DNA of 6,498 nt from Chlamydiia bacterium (GTDB taxonomy: Bacteria; Chlamydiota; Chlamydiia; Chlamydiales; JACKPQ01). The stretch spans positions 1 through 6,498 of the forward strand of contig JAUILX010000058.1 of NCBI GenBank assembly GCA_030433395.1, given 5' to 3'. Each line of letters starts with the position of its first letter. Position 1 is the first letter of the stretch. Both the position numbers and the translations under genes were made by a program. The notes below the pieces were generated by a model. It saw nothing but the letters and a program-made list of their open reading frames with translations. It was not told the DNA's origin and ran no database searches. Positions 1-5,359 of this stretch are shown here, in pieces.

Positions 1-408
1 CCTGAATACAAAAAGCAGGAAGCGGGCAGCGTCACACTTGATGATGATGTAATGACAGAGGCGTATGAGCGGGTTGTAAAGCACTTTGGAAACGATCCTC
101 TTGCAAAAATTATTCGCAAAAAGTCTGAAGACGCTGTCAATGATGTGGATGAGGTAGATATTGTTTTTATTGATGGGAATCATAGCTATGATTCGGTTAT
201 GCAGGATATTAATCTGTGGCATGGCAAGGTGCGCGAAGGCGGTATTTTAGCAGGGCACGACTATGGAGTTCCGGGACCGGGTGGTGTGAAAAAGGCTGTC
301 GACGAATACTTTGGTGACGATGTGATTATTGGATCTGATTGCACATGGATAAAATTGATTCACCCCAGTTATACCGAAGAGACCTCAAAAATCGGATTTT
401 CGGTATAG
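1..408 (+). CDS. Class I SAM-dependent methyltransferase, tandem copy 1 (5' truncated by window)
   Basis: The reading frame is open from base 1, well before the first internal ATG at 52. The residues encoded before that ATG (PEYKKQEAGS...) align with the middle of the complete downstream paralog, so this is the 3' part of a longer gene and its start lies outside the window. Visible is the C-terminal half of a Methyltransf_24-type domain: DIVFIDGNHSYDSV, then a REGGILAGHDYG segment, both typical of this family (TylF/CmcI-like O-methyltransferases among them). The SAM-binding glycine motif would lie upstream of the window. About 104 of 123 aligned residues match copy 2 (hand count), and a 37-residue central block is identical. 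Compared with copy 2 it has 12 extra C-terminal residues (YTEETSKIGFSV), encoded by a perfect inverted repeat across the stop codon. The substrate cannot be told from sequence; small molecules, sugars or polyketides are typical for the family. Confidence 0.8.
   Translation, partial: PEYKKQEAGSVTLDDDVMTEAYERVVKHFGNDPLAKIIRKKSEDAVNDVDEVDIVFIDGNHSYDSVMQDINLWHGKVREGGILAGHDYGVPGPGGVKKAVDEYFGDDVIIGSDCTWIKLIHPSYTEETSKIGFSV
370..407. repeat. Perfect 9-bp inverted repeat (hairpin) across the stop of methyltransferase copy 1
   Basis: TATACCGAA (370-378) and TTCGGTATA (399-407) are exact reverse complements separated by 20 bases. The right arm covers most of the TAG stop (406-408). The left arm begins exactly where sequence similarity to the second methyltransferase copy ends (base 371 versus base 1041 in copy 2). 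No T-run follows, so it is not a standard intrinsic terminator, though it could stabilise the mRNA end or mark a recombination or insertion scar. Confidence 0.6.
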
Positions 409-428
409 ACTCTTGCGCGAAAGGTCAG

Positions 429-455
429 TTGATAAAATAATAATCCTTTTATTAT
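429..455 (+). promoter_or_regulatory. Weak candidate promoter for methyltransferase copy 2
   Basis: TTGATA (429-434) and TATTAT (450-455) resemble sigma-70 -35 and -10 boxes, but the 15-bp spacer is short. The predicted start would fall at about 462-465, next to the ATG at 465. The 56-bp gap between the two methyltransferase genes is very AT rich, so chance matches are likely. Read-through from copy 1 is equally possible. Confidence 0.2.
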
Positions 456-464
456 GGACTAGTT

Positions 465-1043
465 ATGATTACAAAAAATGATGAAGAGCTACAAATTATT
501 TTACGAGCTCTTCCTAAACGCTCTCTTCAATTGAGAATTATCTCTGATGTTCTAGGATTAGAGATCAATTCTATTGCTGAAATTGGCGTGTATCGCGGCT
601 TAAATGCTAAACGCTTACGAAGTTTGTTCCCGCAGGCTGAGCTCTACTTGATTGATCCTTGGATCATCTACCCCGAAAATAAAGAACCGGAAGCTGGCAG
701 CATCACCCTTGATGATGATGAAATGACAGATGCATATGAGCGCGTTGTAAAGCAATTTGGAAACGATCCTCTTACAAAGATTATTCGCAAAAAGTCTGAA
801 GACGCTATCAATGATGTTAAAGAGCTGGATATTGTTTTTATTGATGGGAACCATAGCTATGATTCGGTTATGCAAGACATTAACCTGTGGCATGGGAAGG
901 TGCGCGAAGGCGGCATTTTAGCAGGGCACGACTACGGGGTTCCGGGACTTGAGGGAGTGAAAAAAGCTGTCGACAAATCCTTCGGTGATGACGTATTTAT
1001 TGGGTCAGATTACACATGGCTAAAATTGATTCGCCCCAGTTAG
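465..1043 (+). CDS. Class I SAM-dependent methyltransferase, tandem copy 2 (complete)
   Basis: A 192-residue protein, likely cytoplasmic, with a complete Rossmann-type methyltransferase fold. Residues 38-48 (AEIGVYRGLNA) are the SAM-binding motif I; LIDPW at 62-66 provides the acidic residue after strand beta-2; DIVFIDGNHSYDSV (122-135) and EGGILAGHDYG (148-158) are the conserved Methyltransf_24 segments, with Asp and His residues that in related O-methyltransferases bind metal and substrate. The start at 465 gives a natural N-terminus; only a weak GGA lies upstream (456-458). It is the near-duplicate of the preceding gene, 56 bp away. The protein ends at PS, 12 residues before copy 1, because homology breaks at the last codon. 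Its last 47 bases overlap the 3' end of the opposite-strand kinase gene. The substrate is unknown; the family assignment is firm, the reaction (O-methyl transfer) is inferred. Confidence 0.85.
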   Translation: MITKNDEELQIILRALPKRSLQLRIISDVLGLEINSIAEIGVYRGLNAKRLRSLFPQAELYLIDPWIIYPENKEPEAGSITLDDDEMTDAYERVVKQFGNDPLTKIIRKKSEDAINDVKELDIVFIDGNHSYDSVMQDINLWHGKVREGGILAGHDYGVPGLEGVKKAVDKSFGDDVFIGSDYTWLKLIRPS

Positions 1044-1980
1044 CATCGCTACGCTCCAGTTTTGCGCAAGCCTCATCGTGAAGTTCAACCATCTTTGGAT
1101 AGGCTGAGTTGTTTTTGATTTCTAAAGATTTTGTATCCTTAATCCAAACAGCTGCTAAAGTTGCATCGCCGTCTGCCTTGTCGCGATAGTAAAAATCAAT
1201 CTGATCTGCAAACTTAAGATAAGCCTCAAGGCGTTGGGGAACAAGTTGCCCCTTTTTAATAATGTCTTCCTCTGTTGTCTGTACAAACTCTTTATCTCGT
1301 AAGTGAATTGATTTCCAACGCACGTTATCTGGAGCGCTCACATGAATTAAATGGATTTTATATCCATGGTCTTTAAAAAGTTGAAATCTGTCTGCCACAT
1401 CTGAGCTAGTAGAAGTGGTTCCGTAAAATAGCGCTGCTTTTTCACGAATGTAATTACCTAAAATAATATGGGCGGCTGCATTGGATGCTGGGCGCCACTT
1501 AGTGTAGGCATCTTTACGTATCTCCATCTCTGCTTTTAGACACTCATTATATGATGAGCATTCGATAGATCCAATCGAACGCATTAATTCTGGGAGGTAT
1601 GTATGACTCATGTTTTTTAGGCAGACTGCATCTGGATCAATATAGGCAAAATCTTGATATTCTTTTTTCTGTAGCAACTGCTCTAAAAGTACAGTTTTTC
1701 CAGCTCCAGGCGCACCTGCAGAAATAATAGCAACAGGCTTTGAGACGGTGCCTCGATGTGATTTGTAAATCTGCTCAACGTCAATTCTTAAGTTTTCTTT
1801 TTCAGATTCGCTGTATTCTTCATCGTAGTTAAATCCACCTCCATTAAAGTAGTCTAAAAGGGTTGTTTGAGGAAGGAAGTATGTGAATTCTTTATTGTAG
1901 ATAAGGCTTAAGTCACAAATATTTGCTATAGCCTGCGCTCCTATGGCCATCAGAGCCACAAACATGCCAATTTTTTTCAC
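997..1980 (-). CDS. Exported zeta-toxin-like P-loop kinase
   Basis: A 327-residue protein starting with GTG at 1980; AGGAGG (1985-1990) lies 4 bases upstream and fixes this start. Residues 1-19 form a Sec signal peptide: KK, then the hydrophobic IGMFVALMAIGA, then an AIA/N cleavage site. The kinase part begins at about residue 82: Walker A GAPGAGKT (89-96), IDPD (114-117) after beta-2, FYGTT near 185-189, DHGYKIHLIHVSAP (204-217), then R228 and GQLVPQRLEAYLKFAD. This order matches zeta toxin/PezT-type kinases, which phosphorylate UDP-N-acetylglucosamine, and the related effector AvrRxo1, which phosphorylates NAD. No epsilon/PezA-like antitoxin gene is adjacent. Six cysteines remain after the signal peptide, which would suit an oxidising compartment. 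The gene follows pheS by 12 bp and may be co-transcribed. The last ~15 residues are antisense to the methyltransferase 3' end. Kinase family is fairly sure; an effector or periplasmic role is inference. Confidence 0.75.
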   Translation of the reverse strand: MKKIGMFVALMAIGAQAIANICDLSLIYNKEFTYFLPQTTLLDYFNGGGFNYDEEYSESEKENLRIDVEQIYKSHRGTVSKPVAIISAGAPGAGKTVLLEQLLQKKEYQDFAYIDPDAVCLKNMSHTYLPELMRSIGSIECSSYNECLKAEMEIRKDAYTKWRPASNAAAHIILGNYIREKAALFYGTTSTSSDVADRFQLFKDHGYKIHLIHVSAPDNVRWKSIHLRDKEFVQTTEEDIIKKGQLVPQRLEAYLKFADQIDFYYRDKADGDATLAAVWIKDTKSLEIKNNSAYPKMVELHDEACAKLERSDANWGESILAMCNLTQ

Positions 1981-1984
1981 AATG

Positions 1985-1990
1985 CCTCCT
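1985..1990 (-). promoter_or_regulatory. Strong Shine-Dalgarno (AGGAGG) for the zeta-like gene
   Basis: On the minus strand AGGAGG is followed by CATT and then GTG at 1980-1978. It is the strongest ribosome binding site in the window. The 4-base spacing is short, but the next in-frame ATG (residue 6) would remove the two lysines of the signal-peptide n-region, so the GTG is preferred. Confidence 0.7.
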
Positions 1991-1992
1991 AT

Positions 1993-3009
1993 TTAAAATT
2001 GTTTTAAAAAGCGCACGTCGTTGTCTGTAAACTGACGAATGTCAGTTACTCCGTGACGTAGCATAAATAAACGCTCAACTCCCCCGCCCCAGGCAAAACC
2101 TGAATAGATATCGGGATCAATTCCGCCCTGCTTCAACACTTCTGGGTGAACCATACCTGCTCCACAAACCTCTAACCAACCTGTCTCTTTACATAGCCGA
2201 CACCCTTTACCGGCACAAGCTGTGCACTGGATATCGACTTCTATGCCAGGTTCTACAAAGGGAAAATAACTAGCACGGGTTCGCATATTGATCTTTTGAT
2301 GAAAGAGCTTTGTATAAAAGGTTTCTAGTGTCGCGAGTAAGTCGGCCATCGTTACACCCTTATCGACATGAAATACGTCAATTTGATGGAATAACACATG
2401 CGATCTAGAAGTGATTGTCTCGTTACGGTAGCATTTACCAGGTGATGCAATCCTAATGGGTGGGGTATGACTTTCCATAATGCGCTGTTGTATGTTTGTT
2501 GTGTGCGAGCGCAGTAGTAGGTCTTTATTGATGTAAAAGGTGTCTTGCATGTCTAGTGCAGGATGATCAGGTGGGAAGTTCAGCCCCCAGTAGTTATAGA
2601 ATTCTGATTCGATCTCAGGAGACAGCTGAATTGAAAAACCCATCTCTTTTAGCACATCTGTGATCTCATCGATCATTTGTGAAATGGGATGCGCTCTTCC
2701 TAAAAAGCGTTTACGTCCAGGCTCTGTCACGTCAATTGATTCTATTTTGAGGCGCTCTTCTAGCTCTATATCATAAAATTGCTTTGCTCTTTCTTCTATT
2801 GCAGCAGCAATTTCTTCTTTGAGTTCATTGATGAGTTTACCAGCTTTAGGACGCTCTTCTTCTGAGAAGTCTTTTAAGCTTTTCATGAGGTCTTGGACGG
2901 GACTTTTACGTCCTAAATAACGGATGCGCAAAGCCTCGACATCATGAGACGTCGAGGCTTTACTTAAATCTGATTGGAATTGATGCCGTAGATTGGAAAT
3001 CAGTTCCAC
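1993..3009 (-). CDS. pheS: Phenylalanyl-tRNA synthetase alpha subunit
   Basis: A 338-residue class II aminoacyl-tRNA synthetase subunit; with PheT it forms an (alpha-beta)2 cytoplasmic enzyme that charges tRNA-Phe. Residues 1-85 form the charged coiled-coil arm that contacts tRNA. The catalytic core follows: HPISQMIDEI (107-116, motif 1 region), LLRSHTT (165-171), motif 2 with CYRNE (193-197) and FHQIDVFHVDKG (207-218), FPFVEPGIEVD (249-259), and motif 3 FAWGGGVERLFMLR (305-318), ending in the usual RFLKQF. A CX2CX4CX2C cluster (C262, C265, C270, C273) matches the metal-knuckle-like insert seen in many bacterial PheS. Length is normal. The start is GTG, since an in-frame TGA lies two codons upstream; no clear Shine-Dalgarno is visible, and the gene begins 7 bases after the rplT stop, so translational coupling is likely. 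pheT does not follow, unlike many bacteria but as in Chlamydia. Confidence 0.97.
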   Translation of the reverse strand: MELISNLRHQFQSDLSKASTSHDVEALRIRYLGRKSPVQDLMKSLKDFSEEERPKAGKLINELKEEIAAAIEERAKQFYDIELEERLKIESIDVTEPGRKRFLGRAHPISQMIDEITDVLKEMGFSIQLSPEIESEFYNYWGLNFPPDHPALDMQDTFYINKDLLLRSHTTNIQQRIMESHTPPIRIASPGKCYRNETITSRSHVLFHQIDVFHVDKGVTMADLLATLETFYTKLFHQKINMRTRASYFPFVEPGIEVDIQCTACAGKGCRLCKETGWLEVCGAGMVHPEVLKQGGIDPDIYSGFAWGGGVERLFMLRHGVTDIRQFTDNDVRFLKQF

Positions 3010-3016
3010 AAATCAC

Positions 3017-3379
3017 TTATGCTGCTATAAGGGCTTTTTTTGCGGTCTCTGCAACAGCTGAAAAACTGCCAGGATCGCGAAGAGCCATATCGGCGAGCAT
3101 TTTGCGGTTGATAGAGCAGCCAGCTTTTGCTAGACCATGGATTAACTTGCTATAAGATATCCCGTTAATCTTAGCGGCCACACCTATGCGCACGATCCAA
3201 AGTGATCGGAAATTGCGCTTTTTCTGCTTACGATGCTCTGTGCTGTAAGCCATTGCTTTCATCACGGCATCTTTAGCTAAACGAAAGTGATTTTTGCGAT
3301 CGCCGAAAAAGCCACTGGCTCTTTTCAGCATTTTTTTACGACGTCTGCGCGAGGCAACGGCGTTGGTTACGCGTACCAT
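3017..3379 (-). CDS. rplT: 50S ribosomal protein bL20
   Basis: A 120-residue basic protein of normal length for bL20. The N-terminal extension is arginine/lysine rich (MVRVTNAVASRRRRKKMLKRASGFFG), a long helix that threads into 23S rRNA; the body contains FRLAKDAVMKAMAYS, RKQKKRNFRSLWIVRI and INGISYSKLIHGL, the classical bL20 signature. It is an early assembly protein of the large subunit. ATG at 3379 is preceded by AAGGAG with a 5-base gap, a good ribosome binding site. It lies 21 bases after rpmI and 7 bases before pheS. In Escherichia coli bL20 represses this operon by binding its mRNA; no corresponding structure could be recognised here by eye. Confidence 0.98.
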   Translation of the reverse strand: MVRVTNAVASRRRRKKMLKRASGFFGDRKNHFRLAKDAVMKAMAYSTEHRKQKKRNFRSLWIVRIGVAAKINGISYSKLIHGLAKAGCSINRKMLADMALRDPGSFSAVAETAKKALIAA

Positions 3380-3400
3380 GATAACTCCTTATCTAGTTAT

Positions 3401-3595
3401 TTAAATGTCCATGAGATTTTTATATTTAGTCTCATGGGTTGCTGCCACGAGGACAGAGTTCCTGTTTTGTCGTTTGCGCTTATTAGGTTTACGCGTCAAC
3501 AAATGACGTCTCCCCTGCTTGTTGCGAACGAGTTTACCAGTACCTGTCACTTTAAACCGTGCAGCGACGGCTTTTCGAGTTTTCATCTTAGGCAC
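3401..3595 (-). CDS. rpmI: 50S ribosomal protein bL35
   Basis: A 64-residue, very basic protein matching bL35 in length and pattern: MPKMKTRKAVAARFKVTGTGKL, then GRRHLLTRKPNKRKRQNR. It binds 23S rRNA in the large ribosomal subunit. The start codon is GTG at 3595, not ATG; MPKMKT agrees with the family N-terminus (MPKIKT in E. coli) and AGGAG ends 6 bases upstream of it, so the start is well supported. It is the first gene after the 149-bp gap downstream of infC and lies directly behind a candidate promoter, with rplT following after 21 bases. Confidence 0.97.
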   Translation of the reverse strand: MPKMKTRKAVAARFKVTGTGKLVRNKQGRRHLLTRKPNKRKRQNRNSVLVAATHETKYKNLMDI

Positions 3596-3631
3596 AATCT
3601 TCTCCTAAAAATAGATGTTTACCAAGGTCTC

Positions 3632-3661
3632 ATCATAGCATCAGGCACTATTTAAGGCCAA
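3632..3661 (-). promoter_or_regulatory. Candidate extended -10 promoter for rpmI-rplT-pheS
   Basis: On the minus strand TTGGCC (3661-3656) is followed after 18 bases by TATGAT (3637-3632), preceded by TGC, which makes an extended -10 element. The start of transcription would be near 3625, leaving a leader of about 30 bases that includes the rpmI Shine-Dalgarno. The match is 4/6 at -35 and 5/6 at -10. It is the only good promoter-like sequence I saw in the 149-bp infC-rpmI gap (3596-3744), which holds no gene and no convincing terminator. Confidence 0.45.
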
Positions 3662-3744
3662 GCATTTATTTCTCAAATATTCTATATGTTGTTTCAATTT
3701 TTTCCTAACCTGAACTGTGTTCTGTGAGTTGTTTGCCCACAAAA

Positions 3745-4287
3745 CTATTTCTTTTTGGGGAGTGGAGCAATAACGGTGCTAAGCATACGTCCCATTTGCT
3801 TGAGGGGCGCCTCTCGTTGCCCAAGATCTGAGACCTCCTCACAAAAGCGCTCAAGGAGTCTCATGCCGATATCTTGATGGGCCATCTCACGACCGCGAAA
3901 TTGGCAGGTCAAGCGCACTTTATCACCTTTATTAAGGAAATCTCGCGCGCGGCGCACTTTAACTTGCAAATCATGCTCATCGATGTTTGGCTTCAGCTTG
4001 ACTTCTTTGACCTTGGTGTGGTGCTGCAGTTTTTTCTGCTCTTTATCGCGCTTGGCTTGACTATAGCGAAATTTGCCGTAGTCAATGATTTTGCAAACGG
4101 GAGGGTGCGCATTGGGTGAAATCTCTACGAGATCAAGTTTTGCTTGTTCTGCGAGCTTAATGGCATCAAATGATGTCATTACTCCAAGCTGGTTGCCTTC
4201 GCTATCAATGACGCGTACTTTGGGTGCACGCACAGCGCGATTAATGCGATGCTCTGCTTCTGGTCTGGATTTTGGTCTTGGTTTCAT
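3745..4287 (-). CDS. infC: Translation initiation factor IF-3
   Basis: A 180-residue IF-3, normal length. The N-terminal domain contains RINRAVRAPKVRVIDSEGNQLGV and the signature PPVCKIIDYGKFRY (62-75); a lysine-rich linker (about 76-92) joins it to the C-terminal domain with KEVKLKPNIDEHDLQVK, FRGREMAHQDIG and the closing STVIAPLPKKK. It binds the 30S subunit, prevents premature 50S joining and checks the start codon and initiator tRNA. The ATG at 4287 is chosen; GGAG (4301-4304) lies 13 bases upstream, rather far. An in-frame ATT (4297-4299) four codons earlier recalls the AUU start of E. coli infC, but it is only one base from GGAG, so it is less likely. The gene starts 24 bases after the ThrRS-like gene and probably shares its transcript. 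Confidence 0.97.
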   Translation of the reverse strand: MKPRPKSRPEAEHRINRAVRAPKVRVIDSEGNQLGVMTSFDAIKLAEQAKLDLVEISPNAHPPVCKIIDYGKFRYSQAKRDKEQKKLQHHTKVKEVKLKPNIDEHDLQVKVRRARDFLNKGDKVRLTCQFRGREMAHQDIGMRLLERFCEEVSDLGQREAPLKQMGRMLSTVIAPLPKKK

Positions 4288-4311
4288 AAATGCGTTAATA
4301 CTCCAACGATA

Positions 4312-5214
4312 TCATAGTTTGATTTTTTGCTCTATCATTAGCGCAAATACGCGCTCAATGGATGTGAAAAATGTGTTTTTATCTGCTAGCTGCCACAACG
4401 TTCCGTAGGCATCCGGTGCAAATGTCTTATCGACGATTTTAAGTCCTAGCGAGTCTAGCCCTTTTTCAATAGCTGCCATTGGAGCATTATTTAAACACGC
4501 CGTTGTTGCGTTATGCATATCTAACAGCCCTTCATGTCCTGGCCCTCCAGGTGTGATCGCAAGTGTTGCTGACCACTCTTTTTTTGGAATCAAGGGGCCG
4601 CGGTATAAAGATCCTCCATTGTCTTTGACCCATTGGCGCCAACAGCATATGAGGCTAAAGTAAAGCTCTTCTTGCTCTCCGCTGAAACAAGGCTGACCAT
4701 TATGCCATTGGATTTGATTGGCATGATCATGCGCTTTATAGGTCTTATAATGCTTTACAAAGTGCTTGGAGTCTTCAGGATTTTCATGGGCTACGCCGAT
4801 GAGCTCGATATGTGTTTTATGATCAATAAGCTCAAGAATACGGTATCCCTTAAAATCGGTTTCGACGTCATCGTAAGGGTATATATCGACAAATTCACCG
4901 ATTTGAATAATCTGAGCAATCCCCTGCTTATCAACTTGCTTGGCCCTCTCCATTTGATGGTGGTGGCGCAGAAAAGATGCTGCATTAGAGCCCATCATTT
5001 CAAAGACTTTGACGGGCCGCTTTTGGATCGAAGGAACGCGCTCTTCGATATAGGTGATCGCCTCTTGCGAAATCCCATCAGGCAAAGTCGCAGTGAGGGA
5101 AAAGCCAAATCGCCTTGGCTGCACGGACAAGAGTGTAACTTTAGGAAATATTTCAACGAGGGCAGCCGCCGTCAGGGATGCAGCGTAGGCTCGCAAAAAA
5201 GTGGATGGTCTCAT
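4312..5214 (-). CDS. Threonyl-tRNA synthetase-derived protein lacking editing residues and full catalytic core
   Basis: A 300-residue protein. Residues 8-24 (R...FP) align with the ThrRS editing-domain opening (RHSCAHLLGH...WP in E. coli), residues 37-60 with its FYYDVDL...LEKRM stretch, GEFVDIYPYDD (106-116) with EYVDMCRGPH, and 137-168 with the QRIYG...RDHRK segment. After a linker, residues 169-215 resemble the beginning of the class II core (W..PKG...tP.l...W). Motifs 2 and 3 and the normal anticodon-binding domain are not seen. The four His/Cys editing or zinc positions (H73, H77, C182, H186 in E. coli) appear as A9, S13, Y112 and D116, so editing by the usual mechanism is unlikely. No TGS domain is present. 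ATG at 5214 is preferred over TTG at 5223; neither has a clear Shine-Dalgarno. It lies 40 bases after tRNA-Val and 24 before infC. The function is unknown: tRNA binding, a regulator or a relic. Confidence 0.65.
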   Translation of the reverse strand: MRPSTFLRAYAASLTAAALVEIFPKVTLLSVQPRRFGFSLTATLPDGISQEAITYIEERVPSIQKRPVKVFEMMGSNAASFLRHHHQMERAKQVDKQGIAQIIQIGEFVDIYPYDDVETDFKGYRILELIDHKTHIELIGVAHENPEDSKHFVKHYKTYKAHDHANQIQWHNGQPCFSGEQEELYFSLICCWRQWVKDNGGSLYRGPLIPKKEWSATLAITPGGPGHEGLLDMHNATTACLNNAPMAAIEKGLDSLGLKIVDKTFAPDAYGTLWQLADKNTFFTSIERVFALMIEQKIKL

Positions 5215-5254
5215 GAACTGCAAGTCAACACTGTCTTTTTCTCTCTATTTGGTT

Positions 5255-5328
5255 TGGGATATAGCTGACTCGAACAGCTGACCTCCACGATGTCAACGTG
5301 GCGCTCTAACCAACTGAGCTAATACCCC
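5255..5328 (-). tRNA. tRNA-Val (anticodon GAC)
   Basis: A 74-nt cloverleaf on the minus strand. Acceptor GGGGTAT pairs with ATATCCC (one G-T wobble), followed by discriminator A; CCA is not encoded. The D arm is GCTC-AGTTGGTTA-GAGC; the anticodon arm CCACG-TTGACAT-CGTGG places GAC at 34-36, reading valine codons GUC/GUU; the variable loop is AGGTC; the T arm AGCTG-TTCGAGT-CAGCT is perfect. The loop TTGACAT is the same as in E. coli tRNA-Val(GAC). The 3' end is 40 bases before the ThrRS-like gene, with no terminator between, so a shared primary transcript is plausible. Confidence 0.95.
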
Positions 5329-5353
5329 GAAATTGGTTTTTCCACTATACTGT

Positions 5354-5359
5354 ATTATA
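5354..5359 (-). promoter_or_regulatory. -10 box (TATAAT) of the tRNA-Val promoter
   Basis: On the minus strand a perfect TATAAT (5359-5354) lies 25 bases before the mature tRNA 5' end, allowing a short leader for RNase P removal. A clear -35 is missing; the best window at 17-18 bp upstream is poor. The box overlaps the possible first start codon (5359-5361) of the divergent methyltransferase gene. It may serve the whole tRNA/ThrRS-like/infC unit. Confidence 0.5.

Noticed and set aside
432..452. ATAAAA/TTTTAT inverted repeat between the methyltransferase genes
   Set aside because: Six A-T pairs in a very AT-rich gap; expected by chance and too weak to fold stably.
615..893. 92-codon open frame on the - strand
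   Set aside because: Antisense to the complete methyltransferase copy 2; no supporting features.
997..1980. Classical zeta-epsilon toxin-antitoxin module
   Set aside because: No small antitoxin gene lies next to the kinase, and the signal peptide would take the protein out of the cytoplasm.
3287..3655. 122-codon open frame on the + strand
   Set aside because: Antisense to rplT and rpmI, both certain genes; a shadow of their basic codon content.
3715..3741. Possible terminator hairpin after infC (GTGGG/CTCAC with a 7-base loop, - strand)
   Set aside because: Only 5 bp with a G-T pair and no following T-run; not enough for an intrinsic terminator.
4297..4299. In-frame ATT as an AUU start codon for infC, as in E. 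coli
   Set aside because: Only one base separates it from GGAG, too close for a ribosome binding site, and an ATG four codons later gives a normal-length IF-3.
3874..4408. Two overlapping + strand open frames of 81 and 107 codons
   Set aside because: Antisense to infC and the end of the ThrRS-like gene, with no ribosome binding site or family resemblance.
5215..5223. TTG at 5223 as the start of the ThrRS-like gene
   Set aside because: It adds only three residues, has no Shine-Dalgarno, and ATG at 5214 is the simpler start.
4633..5268. 211-codon open frame on the + strand
   Set aside because: It lies antisense to the ThrRS-like gene and runs into the tRNA; the product has no recognisable domain and the minus-strand frame has clear family similarity.
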